Source: Tetragenococcus solitarius NBRC 100494
GTDB lineage: Bacteria > Bacillota > Bacilli > Lactobacillales > Enterococcaceae
Length of the DNA: 64,000 bases
Direction: 5' to 3'
NCBI RefSeq assembly: GCF_001544195.1
Contig: NZ_BCPY01000002.1
Span: 62,001-126,000, forward strand
The notes beneath the pieces were generated by a model. It made no database searches. It saw only the letters and a program-made list of their open reading frames with translations, and had not been told where the DNA came from. Shown here one piece after another: positions 25,540 to 35,864 of this stretch. How positions within the stretch are numbered: the stretch's first letter is position 1; each line of letters starts with the position of its first letter. The position numbers and the translations under genes are program-made.

Positions 25540-26889
25540 TTAACGTCCTCCTTCTAACCATTCTTGCCATTTGCCTTGTAATTTTTTTAGAGCTTGACCG
25601 CGATGGCTGACCTTATTTTTTTCAGATTCAGACATTTGCGCAGCCGTTTTCTCTGAACCTTCTGGGATAAATAATGGATCATAACCAAAGCCGTTATCTC
25701 CTTGAGGGATACGAGCAATCTTGCCTGGCCAATCTGCTTCGACCACTAAGCTTTCTTTTTTAGGCGCAGCAAAAACTAATGTACAATGAAATTGCGCCGT
25801 TCTTTGTTCATCTGAAACACCCGTTAACTCGTGTAGTAATTTTGCGTTATTTGCCGCGTCATTTTTTTGTTCTCCTGCAAAGCGAGCTGAATAGACTCCT
25901 GGCATGCCATTTAAGGTATCAACTTTCAAACCAGAATCATCAGCTAAGACAGGACACTGCAAGATATTCGCAATGGTCTCTGCTTTTAAACGAGCGTTTT
26001 CTTCAAAAGTACTGCCAGTTTCAGCTACCTCAGGTAATTCGGGAAAATCATTCATGGTTTTAATTTCATAACCCGCATCATAAAACATTTTTGCAAATTC
26101 TCGCGCCTTGCCGGAATTTCCTGTGGCAATCACTACAGTTTGTGCAGTAATTTGTTGTTTTTGTTCCTGACTAGCATACAAAGCTGCTTTTTGTTTGCTT
26201 ATTAAAAAATCTACGCCTTGTTTGCCCAATAACAAAAGCTCATTTAATTGAGAATGATCAAATGTCGCCTGCTCTCCAGTTCCTTGAATTTCAATAAAGC
26301 GCCCTGATTCAGTCATTACAATATTCATGTCTACTGCACAACGACTATCTTCTTCATAATCTAAATCAAGTACACAAGTCCCATCTGGCAAAATTCCAAC
26401 ACTAATGGCAGCAGCAAATTCTCTTATAGGATCTTGCATTAATTCGTTTGTTTGTAATAGTTTGTCCACTGCTAAACGCAAAGCTGTAAAAGCACCAGTT
26501 ATGCTAGCCGTCCTTGTCCCTCCGTCTGCTTGTACCACATCACAGTCAACAATAATTGATCGCTCTCCCAGTTTTTCTAAGTCAATGACAGCACGTAAAG
26601 AGCGCCCAATCAGACGTTGGATTTCCATTGTCCGTCCCTTTAGTTTTCCTTTGATACTTTCTCTTTTATTTCTAGTTTGGGTAGCTCTTGGCAACATGCT
26701 GTACTCTGCTGTAACCCATCCCGTACCCGTTCCTTCTAAAAAAGGAGGAACTTTTTTTTCGATCGTCGCTGAACAAATAACCTGTGTATCACCAAAAGAT
26801 ATCACAACAGAGCCTTCTGGTTGTTTATAAACATTTGTTTTTAATATTATATTCCGAGTTTGATCAAAATATCTACCATCATGACGCAT
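25540..26889 (-). CDS. rph: Fused RNase PH and XTP/dITP pyrophosphatase (Rph-RdgB)
   Basis: One 449-residue frame contains two enzymes that are separate genes in most bacteria. Residues 1 to about 240 are RNase PH, which trims tRNA 3' ends using phosphate: [40 protein letters not shown] and [15 protein letters not shown] are all present. From about 250 the RdgB/Ham1 domain follows, which hydrolyses XTP, dITP and [51 protein letters not shown] (split: ADDSGLKVD near 325) and [18 protein letters not shown]. No frameshift or stop lies between, and both sets of active residues look intact. It overlaps the murI end by 11 bases and is followed by yfcE. Confidence 0.94.
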   Translation of the reverse strand: MRHDGRYFDQTRNIILKTNVYKQPEGSVVISFGDTQVICSATIEKKVPPFLEGTGTGWVTAEYSMLPRATQTRNKRESIKGKLKGRTMEIQRLIGRSLRAVIDLEKLGERSIIVDCDVVQADGGTRTASITGAFTALRLAVDKLLQTNELMQDPIREFAAAISVGILPDGTCVLDLDYEEDSRCAVDMNIVMTESGRFIEIQGTGEQATFDHSQLNELLLLGKQGVDFLISKQKAALYASQEQKQQITAQTVVIATGNSGKAREFAKMFYDAGYEIKTMNDFPELPEVAETGSTFEENARLKAETIANILQCPVLADDSGLKVDTLNGMPGVYSARFAGEQKNDAANNAKLLHELTGVSDEQRTAQFHCTLVFAAPKKESLVVEADWPGKIARIPQGDNGFGYDPLFIPEGSEKTAAQMSESEKNKVSHRGQALKKLQGKWQEWLEGGR

Positions 26890-27700
26890 TATCTGTCCCT
26901 CCTAAAGTAACTTGCTTTGACTGAATTTCTCCCTTATCCAACCACTCTTGTGCGATTTGGTCAAATAAATGAGTAGAACCCGTTGTGTAAAACTCGGCAT
27001 ATCCCATCTTTTTATTTTCGGCATTAGAAATATTAAAATAATCTAAAAGCATACTAACCTCACTGATCGTTTCCGCGCCAGAATCGATTAATGTAACATC
27101 TTGTCCCATCGCGTCTTGAATAACTGGTCGCAGTAAAGGATAATGAGTACAACCTAATATCAATGTGTCTAAATGTTTATTTTTTAAGGGTAATAGTGTT
27201 TCAAATACAATTTTTTTTGCCACTGAAGAATGAATTTGATTACTTTCCACAATGGGAACAAACTTCGGACAAGCCAAACTTGTTACTTTTGTATTTTCAT
27301 TTTTTTCTTTGATTGCTCGTTTGTAAGAGGCACTTTTAACTGTTCCTTTTGTGCCAATCACACCAATACGATGATTTTTAGTCGCTTTAACAGCTGCTCT
27401 GGTTCCCGGCATAATAACTCCCACAACAGGGATTTGCAGTTGCTCTTTAATCTCATCTAAAGCCACAGCTGTTGCTGTATTACAAGCAATTACTAACATC
27501 TTGATTTTTTTATTCAATAAAAAATGTGCCATTTCCCAAGTAAATTGGATTACCTGTTCTTTGGGTCTTGGCCCATAAGGGCAGCGCGCTGTATCACCTA
27601 AATAAATAAAATTTTCATTTGGTAATTGTTTCATCGCTTCTTTTACAACGGTTAAACCACCAACACCAGAATCAATAAAACCAATTGGCTGATCATTCAT
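26879..27700 (-). CDS. murI: Glutamate racemase
   Basis: Makes D-glutamate for the peptidoglycan stem peptide. The two-cysteine active site is clear: [15 protein letters not shown] near residue 72 and [12 protein letters not shown] near 183, together with [11 protein letters not shown] near 10 and [14 protein letters not shown] near 38. The ATG at 27709 overlaps the AAAGGA ribosome site, so the ATG at 27700 (273 aa) is preferred. It is the first gene of the unit murI, rph-rdgB, yfcE. Similar tandem arrangement is known in Bacillus (racE-rph). Confidence 0.94.
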   Translation of the reverse strand: MNDQPIGFIDSGVGGLTVVKEAMKQLPNENFIYLGDTARCPYGPRPKEQVIQFTWEMAHFLLNKKIKMLVIACNTATAVALDEIKEQLQIPVVGVIMPGTRAAVKATKNHRIGVIGTKGTVKSASYKRAIKEKNENTKVTSLACPKFVPIVESNQIHSSVAKKIVFETLLPLKNKHLDTLILGCTHYPLLRPVIQDAMGQDVTLIDSGAETISEVSMLLDYFNISNAENKKMGYAEFYTTGSTHLFDQIAQEWLDKGEIQSKQVTLGGTDNAS

Positions 27701-27786
27701 ATTTGTCATCCTTTATTTTTCTTTAAACATATCCATTTATTTATTGTGTACTTTTTTGTAAAACATTTCAAGTTTTATACAAAAAA

Positions 27787-27806
27787 CTCATCCTTTAAGG
27801 ATGAGC
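27787..27806 (-). terminator. Terminator of the amino-acid ABC operon
   Basis: CTCATCC (27787-27793) and GGATGAG (27799-27805) form a short perfect stem followed on the minus strand by TTTTTTG; it lies eight bases past the stop of the last permease gene. Confidence 0.8.
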
Positions 27807-27813
27807 CGATTGA

Positions 27814-28470
27814 TTAATACTTATAACGTTTATTTTCCAAATATCTAGACAATAACGACAGCAAATAACAAATGACAAAATAACTGGCCGTCATAGCAAC
27901 AAACATAGGCAAAACATAATTTGTATTTTGTCCATAAATGATTCTTGCATGGTGAGTCAATTCAGGTAAAGAGATAATAATCGCTAAAGACGAATCCTTT
28001 ACTAAAGAAATCAACTGACTAATAATCGCAGGTATCATCGACCGAAAAGCTTGCGGAATGATAATAATAACCATTGTCTGTACATAACTTAAGCCGGTAG
28101 AAAGCCCTGCTTCAGCTTGACCTTTAGGGACAGCATTTAGACCTGCTCGAAAAATCTCAGAAAGCATAGCCGATTCGAAAATAGTTAAAGCTACTACTGC
28201 TGACCAAAAGATATCAAAACGAATTCCAATTTGGGGTAAAGCAAAATAAGTAAAAAAGATAATCAATAATAAGGGTAAGTTACGAATAATATCAATGATT
28301 AAGCCTAGAACCTTAGAAAAAACAGGTATATTTGAAAAACGTAAAGTGCCAGCCAATGCACCAATTAAAAAACTAAGCACAATCGATATCGCTGATACCG
28401 AAACAGTTACCTGCAGACCATCTAGTAAAAACCGCAGATTATTAAGTGAAAATGCTCCTACAAAATCCAT
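27814..28470 (-). CDS. Polar amino-acid ABC transporter permease (second)
   Basis: A 218-residue inner-membrane subunit of the HisM/GlnP type with about five membrane helices. The EAA loop that contacts the ATPase is seen as AGLSTGLSYVQTMVIIIIPQAF near residue 125, preceded by FRAGLNAVPKGQAEA. DIIRNLPLLLIIFFTYFALP is the typical region around helix 3. It is the fourth and last gene of the operon; 23 bases separate it from the other permease, with which it would form a heterodimeric channel. Confidence 0.9.
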   Translation of the reverse strand: MDFVGAFSLNNLRFLLDGLQVTVSVSAISIVLSFLIGALAGTLRFSNIPVFSKVLGLIIDIIRNLPLLLIIFFTYFALPQIGIRFDIFWSAVVALTIFESAMLSEIFRAGLNAVPKGQAEAGLSTGLSYVQTMVIIIIPQAFRSMIPAIISQLISLVKDSSLAIIISLPELTHHARIIYGQNTNYVLPMFVAMTASYFVICYLLSLLSRYLENKRYKY

Positions 28471-28493
28471 ATGCTGCTTCTCTCCTTCCTAGA

Positions 28494-29135
28494 CTAGACA
28501 TTCAATCGTTTTTCCAGGTAACTCATTAAATAAGACAATGGTAATGTCAAAATTAAATAAAAGATACCGACAATGATATAAGTGTCAAATGTAATAAAAG
28601 TTGTACTTGCAATTAAGTCTCCCTGATACATTAAATCAAGACCAGCAACAATCGCAAGTATAGACGAATTTTTAATTAAATTAATAAACTGTCCACCTAA
28701 AGGAGGAACGACGATTTTAAAAGCCTGCGGTAAAATAATATAGCGCATAGTCTGTGTATAGGTAAACCCAGAAGACAAAGCAGCCTCTGTCTGACCTTTA
28801 GGAACTGTTTGAATACCAGACCGTACTGTTTCAGCAATAAATGCAGAAGTATAAATGGTCAAACCAATGGTTCCGGCTTGAAACCCTGTGAAAGGAAAAC
28901 CATACATAGGTAGAACAACATAAAAAAACATAGCTATAATCAATAAGGGAATATTACGGAAAAATTCAACATAAGCTCTTGCAAACCCTTTGACCACTTT
29001 ATTCGAAGAAAGCTGAAAAATTGCCATCAACGTACCAATAACTAAACTAAAAAATAAAGCAATCACACTCGAGAATACCGTGATTTTAAAACCGTCAAGA
29101 AACATCCCTGAGTAGTTTTGAAATAAAGTTAACAT
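28494..29135 (-). CDS. Polar amino-acid ABC transporter permease (first)
   Basis: A 213-residue permease of the same family as the following gene, with YVEFFRNIPLLIIAMFFYVVLP (central region), VRSGIQTVPKGQTEAALSSGFTYTQTMRYIILPQAF holding the ATPase-contact loop (key part TEAALSSGFTYTQTMRYI), and three further membrane helices. It starts 12 bases after the binding-protein gene with AAGGAGG upstream. Together the two permeases resemble the GltJ/GltK or GluC/GluD pairs of glutamate transporters. Confidence 0.9.
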   Translation of the reverse strand: MLTLFQNYSGMFLDGFKITVFSSVIALFFSLVIGTLMAIFQLSSNKVVKGFARAYVEFFRNIPLLIIAMFFYVVLPMYGFPFTGFQAGTIGLTIYTSAFIAETVRSGIQTVPKGQTEAALSSGFTYTQTMRYIILPQAFKIVVPPLGGQFINLIKNSSILAIVAGLDLMYQGDLIASTTFITFDTYIIVGIFYLILTLPLSYLMSYLEKRLNV

Positions 29136-29147
29136 TTTCTTCCCTCC

Positions 29148-29963
29148 TTACTCATAAACTCTGCCTTCATCATCATTAGGGAACCATTTTTCGTAAATCT
29201 CATCATAGGTTCCATCTTCATGCATTTCTTTTAGCGCTTTATTTATAGCATGTAAAAAGTTTTTTTGATTTTTATCAACCGCAACTCCGTAAGGTTCATT
29301 GGTAAACGTTCCTCCAACGAGTTCATAATTGGAATTTTCACTTGCCATTCCCAATAAAATAGCGTTATCTGTAGTCATTACCTCTCCTTGACCTGCTTGA
29401 AGCGCGGTAAAAGCTTCTGCATAATTTTCTAATTCTAAAACATTGGCTTTTGGTGAATGTTTACGAATGTTTTCCGTAGAAGTTGAACCTTTGACTGCTA
29501 GGACCGTAGTTCCTGGCTTAATAGAATCAACGTCTTTGATCGGGCTGCCCTTTTTAACTAAAAGAGATTGACCCGCATCGAAATAAACATCAGAAAAATC
29601 AACTTCTTTCTTCCGCTCCTCTGAGATAGTCATTGTCGCAATAATCGCATTGATATTCCCGTTTTTTAACAAAGGAATACGAGTTTTAGAAGTTACTTCA
29701 ACAAATGTCGGATGTCCGTCACGACCCAGGATTTTCTCAGTAATAGCTTTCGCAATATCGATATCGAAACCTTTCACTTCTCCTGAAGCGATATCCATTA
29801 AGCCGAACAAACGAGTATCATTTTTTACTCCCCAGATAATTTCATCCGAGTCTTTGCTCATTTCTAAAACATCTTTATCTGCAATACTTTCTGACTTACA
29901 AGCAGATAACATAAATACAGCCATCAAAAGGGTTAAAAAGGAAAATAACTTTTTCCTACGCAT
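29148..29963 (-). CDS. Amino-acid-binding lipoprotein of ABC transporter
   Basis: A 271-residue substrate-binding protein. The signal peptide ends with LSACKSES, a lipobox with modified Cys near residue 22. The binding domain follows the PBP type II plan: IIWGVKNDTRLFGLMD, GFDIDIAKAITEKILG, TSKTRIPLLKNGNINAIIATMTISEERKKEVDFS (in parts), FDAGQSLLVKKGS, TVLAVKGSTSTENIRK and EPYGVAVDKN. An Arg in the TISEERK segment and an Asp near the end of the domain are typical for alpha-amino-acid binding. Glutamate or a related acidic or polar amino acid is the likely ligand, by family only. Confidence 0.88.
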   Translation of the reverse strand: MRRKKLFSFLTLLMAVFMLSACKSESIADKDVLEMSKDSDEIIWGVKNDTRLFGLMDIASGEVKGFDIDIAKAITEKILGRDGHPTFVEVTSKTRIPLLKNGNINAIIATMTISEERKKEVDFSDVYFDAGQSLLVKKGSPIKDVDSIKPGTTVLAVKGSTSTENIRKHSPKANVLELENYAEAFTALQAGQGEVMTTDNAILLGMASENSNYELVGGTFTNEPYGVAVDKNQKNFLHAINKALKEMHEDGTYDEIYEKWFPNDDEGRVYE

Positions 29964-30028
29964 TGCTCTTCCTCCTTTGTTGGTTAGTTTCCAATTCTTT
30001 TTAACTAACCTAGTTTCAAACGAACAGC

Positions 30029-30766
30029 TTAGTGGTTCACAACTTTATTAAGAAATTGTTGTGCCCGTGCTTCTTCAGGATTTTCAAAGAAAGCTTCCAC
30101 ATCATGACTATCTTCAAGAACTTGACCGTCGGCCATAAATATTACCCGATCAGCAACGTCTCTGGCAAAATTCATTTCGTGGGTAACCACAATCATCGAC
30201 ATTCCTTCATTAGCAATTTTTTTCATAACATCTAATACATCGCCGATCATTTCCGGGTCAAGCGCTGATGTTGGTTCGTCAAATAATAACATTTCTGGGC
30301 GCATAGCAAGTCCTCTAGCGATAGCAACCCGCTGTTGCTGTCCGCCAGAAAGTGTTGAAGGATAAGAGTCTTTTTTATCTAACATGCCTACCCGATCAAG
30401 GAGACTTTCTGCTGAATCAACAGCATCTTTTTCGCTTTGATTTAAAACTTTAGTAGGTGCTAATGTGATATTTTCCAGCACGGTTTTATTTGGGTATAGG
30501 TTAAAGTGTTGAAAAACCATGCCAATATTTTTTCTGATTTCTGTTAGTTTGGTTTGCTTACTGCGAATGTCCTGATCGTTAATCAAAAGATTGCCCGAAG
30601 TGATAGATTCTAGACCGTTAATGGTACGTAAAAGCGTACTTTTCCCGGAACCAGAGGGACCGATAACCACTACAACTTCGCCTTTTTCAAAAGTAAGGTT
30701 AATATTTTTTAAAGCATGGAAATTACCAAAATATTTTTCAACGTTTTTAAATTCAATCATTGACAT
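30029..30766 (-). CDS. Polar amino-acid ABC transporter ATPase
   Basis: A 245-residue GlnQ/GluA-type ATPase, first gene of a four-gene operon. Walker [10 protein letters not shown] near residue 36, Q-loop [10 protein letters not shown], signature LSGGQQQR near 135, Walker [13 protein letters not shown] near 156, and the switch His in VTHEMNF. AGGAG upstream supports the ATG at 30766. A 65-base gap follows before the binding-protein gene, without an obvious terminator. It is similar in sequence to the second GlnQ at 60647 but belongs to a separate transporter. Confidence 0.93.
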   Translation of the reverse strand: MSMIEFKNVEKYFGNFHALKNINLTFEKGEVVVVIGPSGSGKSTLLRTINGLESITSGNLLINDQDIRSKQTKLTEIRKNIGMVFQHFNLYPNKTVLENITLAPTKVLNQSEKDAVDSAESLLDRVGMLDKKDSYPSTLSGGQQQRVAIARGLAMRPEMLLFDEPTSALDPEMIGDVLDVMKKIANEGMSMIVVTHEMNFARDVADRVIFMADGQVLEDSHDVEAFFENPEEARAQQFLNKVVNH

Positions 30767-30829
30767 ATTTTCACACTCCTTTTTATTATTTAAAATTAAT
30801 AAGACTTTTCTAATAAATAGCTAATCAAC

Positions 30830-30859
30830 ATTATAATCTGACAAATTCCCTTTTGTAAA
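30830..30859 (-). promoter_or_regulatory. Promoter of the four-gene amino-acid ABC operon
   Basis: TTTACA (30854-30859) and TATAAT (30830-30835) on the minus strand with an 18-base spacer, about 65 bases before the ATPase start. Confidence 0.6.
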
Positions 30860-31010
30860 GTTTTTTTTCATTGAAGGTGTGAAAAGTTCTAATTTCTTAC
30901 ATGAAAATGTAAGGTTATCTATCGCGAAAAATTCGCTTTGTTTTTAGTTAATGATTGTTTCTTATACAAAAAAAAGGTAAGATTGCTATAGATTACATTT
31001 AGAAAAGGGG
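30860..31010. other. Region upstream of trpS
   Basis: About 150 bases holding two small hairpins, TTACAT-GAAA-ATGTAA at 30897-30912 and GCGAA-AAA-TTCGC at 30924-30936, the second followed by a T-rich run. No T-box consensus is present, so trpS is not obviously under tRNA control. A weak -10 TATAGA near 30988 may serve trpS. Confidence 0.4.
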
Positions 31011-31016
31011 AATAAC

Positions 31017-32024
31017 GTGAATACAATTCTTACAGGCGATCGTCCAACCGGTAAATTACATTTAGGTCACTACGTTGGTTCGTTGCGGACACGTAAAATA
31101 ATGCAAGACGATCCTAATAATAACTTGTTTATCATGATTGCAGACATCCAAGCTTTAACCGATAATGCTAAAACACCTGAAAAGGTTTCTTCTAATATTT
31201 TAGAAGTTGCTTTAGATTACTTAGCAGTGGGACTTGATCCTAAAAGATCCACTTTATTTATCCAATCGCAAATTCCCGAGCTTTCAGAATTGACGATGTA
31301 TTATTTAAACTTAGTCAGTGTTGGTCGAGTACGTCGCAATCCAACTGTAAAAGCAGAGATCGAACAAAAAGACTTTGGTGAAGGAATTCCTACCGGCTTT
31401 TTTATTTATCCTGTCTCGCAAGCTGCAGATATTACGGCTTTTAAAGCTAATTTAGTTCCAGTAGGAGAAGATCAAAAGCCAATGGTAGAACAAACGCAAG
31501 AAATTGTTCATGCGTTTAATTCAACTTATCAAGAGGTCTTAATTAATCCTAAAGGTGTATTTCCAGAAAAAGGCATGGGACGTTTGCCTGGAATTGACGG
31601 TAATGGAAAAATGAGTAAATCTTTAAATAATGGTATTTACCTGGCAGATTCTAAAGAAATCGTGGATAAAAAAGTAATGAGTATGTATACTGATCCAAAC
31701 CACATCCATGTTCAAGACCCTGGGAAAGTAGAAGGAAATATGGTTTTTACCTACCTAGATGTTTTTGCTCAAGATAAAGCTTATGTACAAAAACTAAAAG
31801 ATGATTACCGAAAAGGCGGTTTAGGTGATGTGAAAATCAAACGCTATTTAATTGATGTATTAGATGAGGTCTTAACACCTATACGTAGTCGTCGAGAAGA
31901 ACTAGCCCAAGACCCAGAATATGTTATGGGACTTTTAAAAGAAGGCAGCTTAGCGGCTGAAAAAGTTGCAGCGCAAACCTTAGACGAAGTAAAAACAGCC
32001 ATGGGAATCAACTATTTCCGTTAG
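31017..32024 (+). CDS. trpS: Tryptophanyl-tRNA synthetase
   Basis: A class I aminoacyl-tRNA synthetase charging tRNA-Trp. The HIGH-type motif is [13 protein letters not shown] near residue 12 and the KMSKS loop is [11 protein letters not shown] near 197; [10 protein letters not shown] and [11 protein letters not shown] are family blocks. The start is a GTG with AGAAAAGGGG six bases upstream. Length 335, normal for bacterial TrpS of the LHLGH subclass. It stands alone between the ABC operon promoter (divergent) and pheT (convergent). Confidence 0.95.
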   Translation: MNTILTGDRPTGKLHLGHYVGSLRTRKIMQDDPNNNLFIMIADIQALTDNAKTPEKVSSNILEVALDYLAVGLDPKRSTLFIQSQIPELSELTMYYLNLVSVGRVRRNPTVKAEIEQKDFGEGIPTGFFIYPVSQAADITAFKANLVPVGEDQKPMVEQTQEIVHAFNSTYQEVLINPKGVFPEKGMGRLPGIDGNGKMSKSLNNGIYLADSKEIVDKKVMSMYTDPNHIHVQDPGKVEGNMVFTYLDVFAQDKAYVQKLKDDYRKGGLGDVKIKRYLIDVLDEVLTPIRSRREELAQDPEYVMGLLKEGSLAAEKVAAQTLDEVKTAMGINYFR

Positions 32025-32037
32025 TAAATATAAAAAC

Positions 32038-32079
32038 CCGAGTAAAGACACAAATCTCTTGGTCTTTACTCGGTTTTTT
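32038..32079. terminator. Terminator between trpS and pheT
   Basis: CCGAGTAAAGAC (32038-32049) pairs with GTCTTTACTCGG (32062-32073), followed by TTTTTT; an A run before the stem allows function for pheT as well. Confidence 0.85.
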
Positions 32080-32101
32080 AAATAAATAAAGAGTAGAACA
32101 T

Positions 32102-34519
32102 TTAACGGATAGTCGCAGATAACTCCTCAGTTAAAGCTTTTTCAACTTTTCTCATTGCTTGGTTAACCTGTTCGTCCGTCAAAGTCGCCTCTTGATTGAC
32201 AAAAGTTAACCGATAAGCCATAGATTTAAATCCCTCTTCAATGTTTTCTCCTTGATAAACGTCAAATAATGAAACATCTTGTAAGAATTTACCTGCCAGC
32301 TGTTTGATTGTTTGTACGATTGTTTGATTATCTATATTTTCTTTAATAATCAATGCGATATCACGTGTAACTCTTGGATATTTTGTTACTGGCACATAAT
32401 GAAATCCTGGTCTTATTTTCAGGATGGCGTCTAAATCTAGTTCGGCAGCATAAGTTTCTGGAATTTCATATTGCTTTGTTATTGTTGGATGAACTTGTCC
32501 CACAAAGCCGATGCTTTCCCCTTCTAAAAAGATCTCAGCAGATCGGCCCGGATGCATTTCTTTTAGAGCAGTTGTTTTTCTATAAGTAATTTTATCCGCT
32601 AATTTTAATTCAGCAAAAAGTTCTTCTAAAATTCCTTTCGCCCGGTAAAAATCTACTTTTTCAGCCTTCGTTTGCCAATCATTGGTTGTCCATTCTCCTG
32701 ATAACACAAAAGCAACATGATTATTTTCCTGTGGCAAATCAATTTTACTTTCTTTTTCCTGATAGAAAATGCGCCCAATCTCATAGAGAGCCACTTGTTC
32801 ATTCCTACGTGCCACATTATAAGCAACATCGTCTAAAAGGCCACTAATTAGATTTAAACGAAGCACACTGCGGTCTGCTGTCATAGGCCAGTCTAAGCGA
32901 GTTAATTTCGAATCTGTATTGGTAAACTGCAGCGATTTTTCTTCTGAAGTTAACGCATAACTAATCGCTTCGCTTAGTCCAGCTGCCTCAAGGAAAGTCC
33001 GGACTTTCCTGGTTTTTATTTGAGAGTCAGTCAACGTCCCTGCAACAGTTTCGCCACTAGGCAGAGTCGAAGGTAAGTTATTATACCCATAAATGCGAGC
33101 AACTTCTTCTACGATATCTGCTTCAATGTGAATATCCCAACGTCGTGGCGGAACAATCACGGTATAATTTTCTTCATTCTCGTGGTAACCAAAGCCTAAA
33201 GCCGCAAAAATATTGTTCACAGTTGATACGGTCAAATGGGTTCCCAAATAATTATTTAAGCGTTGTAAAGAAGTATGAACTTCGATATCTTGAGGCTGCA
33301 CATCGCTAGCTTTTACTGCACCGGAAAGGGCCTTTCCGTCAGCTAATTCAGCAATCAACGCACACGCTTGCTCACAAGCTTCGTCAATCGTTGCTAAGTT
33401 GATTCCCTTTTCGAAACGAGCAGAAGATTCACTGTGTAAATTAAATGCTTGTGACGTACGACGAACAACAGCCGGATCAAACAAAGCTGCTTCAAGTGCT
33501 ACAGTCGTTGTGGAATCTGTAATTTCAGAATCGAGTCCTCCCATAACTCCCGCTAAAGCTACCGGTTTTTGTCCATCGGTAATAGCAATGTTTTGCTCAG
33601 AAAGAGTCCGTGTTTCCCCATCTAAGGTAACCAATTGTTCGCCTTCTTTTGCTCGACGGACCACAATTTTTTGTCCAGTTAGACGGTCATAGTCAAAAGC
33701 ATGTAGGGGTTGGCCGTAATACATTAAAATATAATTGGTGACATCTACCACATTATTTATCGGACGAATACCAATATTCATTAAACGGTTTTGCAGCCAA
33801 CGAGGACTTGGTTTAACCTTAACGTTTTCAATTAAACGTATCTGATAACTTGGTGCATCATTTTTATCCATTACTTTTACATCAATTTTATCTGCTGCTT
33901 TAGACCCACTTTCTTCCAGTTCTTTTTTTAGAAATGTAGGTTTTTTATTATAAATCGCTCCTGTTTCAAAAGCCACCCCGCGCATACTTAACGCATCTGC
34001 TCGATTAGGCGTAATATCTAATTCAATAATAGCGTCATCCATGGCTAAATAAGGATATACTTCTTGACCCGGCACCGCTTCATCTGGTAAGTAATAGATA
34101 CCTTCAGCGTATTCTCTAGGTACCACGCTTTCGTTGTACCCCAGTTCTTGCAAAGAACAAATCATTCCGTTAGAAACTTGTCCTCTTATTTTCCCTTTTT
34201 TAATTTTTTTATTTCCAGTAATCCGCGCACTGGGTAAAGCTACAATTACTTTAATTCCCGCCTTAATATTAGGCGCTCCACAAACAATTTGCAGCAATTC
34301 ATCTTGACCTACATCCACTTGACAGATGGATAAATGGTCAGAATCAGGATGGGGTCCGCATTCTTTGACATCTCCTACGACGATTTTTTTCAAACCCGCA
34401 TTCGGATAAGAAACACCTTCTACTTCAATTCCAGTTAACGACATCTGATCGGCTAATTTTTGAGCAGTGACATGTGACACATCGACGAACTCATTTAACC
34501 ACTTATATGAAACAAGCAT
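32102..34519 (-). CDS. pheT: Phenylalanyl-tRNA synthetase beta subunit
   Basis: The large subunit of the alpha2-beta2 enzyme. Domains in order: EMAP/tRNA-binding domain (residues about 40-150, with [18 protein letters not shown] in that area), B3/B4 editing domain (about 210-390, with [11 protein letters not shown] and [10 protein letters not shown]), B5 domain (about 405-475), catalytic-like core with [17 protein letters not shown], and the C-terminal FDX-ACB anticodon-binding domain ([12 protein letters not shown] near 713). Length 805 is normal for Firmicutes. It starts three bases after pheS and is controlled through the T-box leader ahead of pheS. Confidence 0.96.
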   Translation of the reverse strand: MLVSYKWLNEFVDVSHVTAQKLADQMSLTGIEVEGVSYPNAGLKKIVVGDVKECGPHPDSDHLSICQVDVGQDELLQIVCGAPNIKAGIKVIVALPSARITGNKKIKKGKIRGQVSNGMICSLQELGYNESVVPREYAEGIYYLPDEAVPGQEVYPYLAMDDAIIELDITPNRADALSMRGVAFETGAIYNKKPTFLKKELEESGSKAADKIDVKVMDKNDAPSYQIRLIENVKVKPSPRWLQNRLMNIGIRPINNVVDVTNYILMYYGQPLHAFDYDRLTGQKIVVRRAKEGEQLVTLDGETRTLSEQNIAITDGQKPVALAGVMGGLDSEITDSTTTVALEAALFDPAVVRRTSQAFNLHSESSARFEKGINLATIDEACEQACALIAELADGKALSGAVKASDVQPQDIEVHTSLQRLNNYLGTHLTVSTVNNIFAALGFGYHENEENYTVIVPPRRWDIHIEADIVEEVARIYGYNNLPSTLPSGETVAGTLTDSQIKTRKVRTFLEAAGLSEAISYALTSEEKSLQFTNTDSKLTRLDWPMTADRSVLRLNLISGLLDDVAYNVARRNEQVALYEIGRIFYQEKESKIDLPQENNHVAFVLSGEWTTNDWQTKAEKVDFYRAKGILEELFAELKLADKITYRKTTALKEMHPGRSAEIFLEGESIGFVGQVHPTITKQYEIPETYAAELDLDAILKIRPGFHYVPVTKYPRVTRDIALIIKENIDNQTIVQTIKQLAGKFLQDVSLFDVYQGENIEEGFKSMAYRLTFVNQEATLTDEQVNQAMRKVEKALTEELSATIR

Positions 34520-34522
34520 TGA

Positions 34523-35566
34523 CTATTCCCCCTTGAACTGATCGATAAAACGAGTATCATTTAGATAAAAACTACGGATATCTTCTACACCGTAACGCAA
34601 CATAGCAATTCGATCTGGTCCTAAACCAAAAGCAAAACCAGAATATTCTTTTGCGTCGATTCCAGACATTTCCAATACATTAGGATGAACCATCCCAGAG
34701 CCTAAAATTTCAATCCATCCCGTATTTTTACAGACGCTACAACCTTTTCCACCACATTTAAAACAAGAAACATCCACTTCAACAGAAGGTTCAGTAAAAG
34801 GAAAATAGCTAGGACGTAAACGAATTTCACGCTCTTTACCAAACATCTTTTTCATCAATTCTTCCAATGTTCCTTTCAAATCTCCCATCGTGATGTGTTT
34901 ATCAACGACAAGTCCTTCAATTTGATGGAATTGATGGCTGTGTGTGGCATCGTCTGTATCGCGTCGAAATACTTTTCCTGGAGAAATCATTCGCAACGGC
35001 CCTTTAGAAAAATCATGCTTTTCCATTGTTCTAGCTTGAACGGGGGATGTATGCGTACGTATCAATAACTCATCAGAAATATAGAAGGTATCTTGCATAT
35101 CACGTGCCGGATGATTTTTGGGAATATTCATTCGTTCAAAATTATAATGATCCTGTTCAACTTCTGAACCTTCAATAATTTGATACCCCATACCTACGAA
35201 GATATCTTCAATTTCCTCCATAATCTTAGTTAAGATATGTCTAGTTCCCTGGGGAATTTGTTTGCCGGGCAGGGTCACATCAATACTTTCTTGCGCTAAA
35301 GCTTGATTTAACGCTTCTTCTTCTAATACCGCTTTTTTTTCTTCAATTTGTTGTGTTAGCTCGTCTCGTACTTGATTAGCAAAGCTTCCCACTTTAGGCC
35401 GCTCATCAGGTGCCAAATCTTTCATACCACGTAATACTTCGGTGATCGGGCCTTTTTTACCAAGTGTTTGTACTCGGATATCATTAAGAGAATTTAAATC
35501 AGACACATGGTTGATTTTTTCCATTGTTTCTTTTTCTAATCTCTCTAATTGTTCTTGTAAAGACAT
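34523..35566 (-). CDS. pheS: Phenylalanyl-tRNA synthetase alpha subunit
   Basis: The catalytic subunit (347 aa). An N-terminal coiled coil (residues 1-90) binds tRNA; the class II catalytic core carries [36 protein letters not shown] (motif 2 region), [22 protein letters not shown] (seen as [15 protein letters not shown]), [13 protein letters not shown] and the motif 3 [15 protein letters not shown] zinc-like [12 protein letters not shown] segment is present near 255, as in other Firmicutes. AAGGAGG precedes the ATG. Confidence 0.96.
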   Translation of the reverse strand: MSLQEQLERLEKETMEKINHVSDLNSLNDIRVQTLGKKGPITEVLRGMKDLAPDERPKVGSFANQVRDELTQQIEEKKAVLEEEALNQALAQESIDVTLPGKQIPQGTRHILTKIMEEIEDIFVGMGYQIIEGSEVEQDHYNFERMNIPKNHPARDMQDTFYISDELLIRTHTSPVQARTMEKHDFSKGPLRMISPGKVFRRDTDDATHSHQFHQIEGLVVDKHITMGDLKGTLEELMKKMFGKEREIRLRPSYFPFTEPSVEVDVSCFKCGGKGCSVCKNTGWIEILGSGMVHPNVLEMSGIDAKEYSGFAFGLGPDRIAMLRYGVEDIRSFYLNDTRFIDQFKGE

Positions 35567-35594
35567 CTGTTTCCCTCCTTATTTTTAACCAAAA

Positions 35595-35829
35595 AAAAGA
35601 CCTCATTTCCTGTTAAGGAACGAGGTCTCGTGTTACCATCCTAATTCGCGACAAATATCGCGCACTTAATTAATTAACGGTAGTCATTACCGGCTTTATA
35701 TACAAGCAAGCTTCAGAAGTGAACTTCATTTTTCGAAATCAGTCATTGCTTTCAGTCTATGGCAATGTTCCCTTTTACTGTTTCAGCCAAATTACTCTTT
35801 TCTATTAACGCTTTTTTGTTATTCAATTA
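35595..35829 (-). promoter_or_regulatory. T-box leader of pheST
   Basis: A tRNA-sensing leader that lets transcription continue when uncharged tRNA-Phe binds. On the minus strand: a stem I with distal hairpin CATTGC/GCAATG and GAAACAGT/ACTG-A-TTTC below it; the specifier candidate TTC (Phe) followed by A at 35721-35723; the T-box sequence AGGATGGTAACACG at about 35627-35642; and the terminator stem GACCTCGTTCC / GGAAATGAGGTC (35599-35627) followed by eight T. The TTC specifier fits the downstream phenylalanyl-tRNA synthetase genes. Confidence 0.88.
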
Positions 35830-35835
35830 TTGCCT

Positions 35836-35864
35836 AGTGTACTAAATAATAAAAAAGAAATCAA
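35836..35864 (-). promoter_or_regulatory. Promoter of the pheST T-box transcript
   Basis: TTGATT (35859-35864) and TACACT (35836-35841) on the minus strand with a 17-base spacer. The -35 overlaps the stop codon of hxlR. Confidence 0.6.

Noticed and set aside
30897-30936. Two small hairpins before trpS as a T-box or trp riboswitch
   Set aside because: No T-box consensus, no specifier loop and no terminator/antiterminator pair were found.
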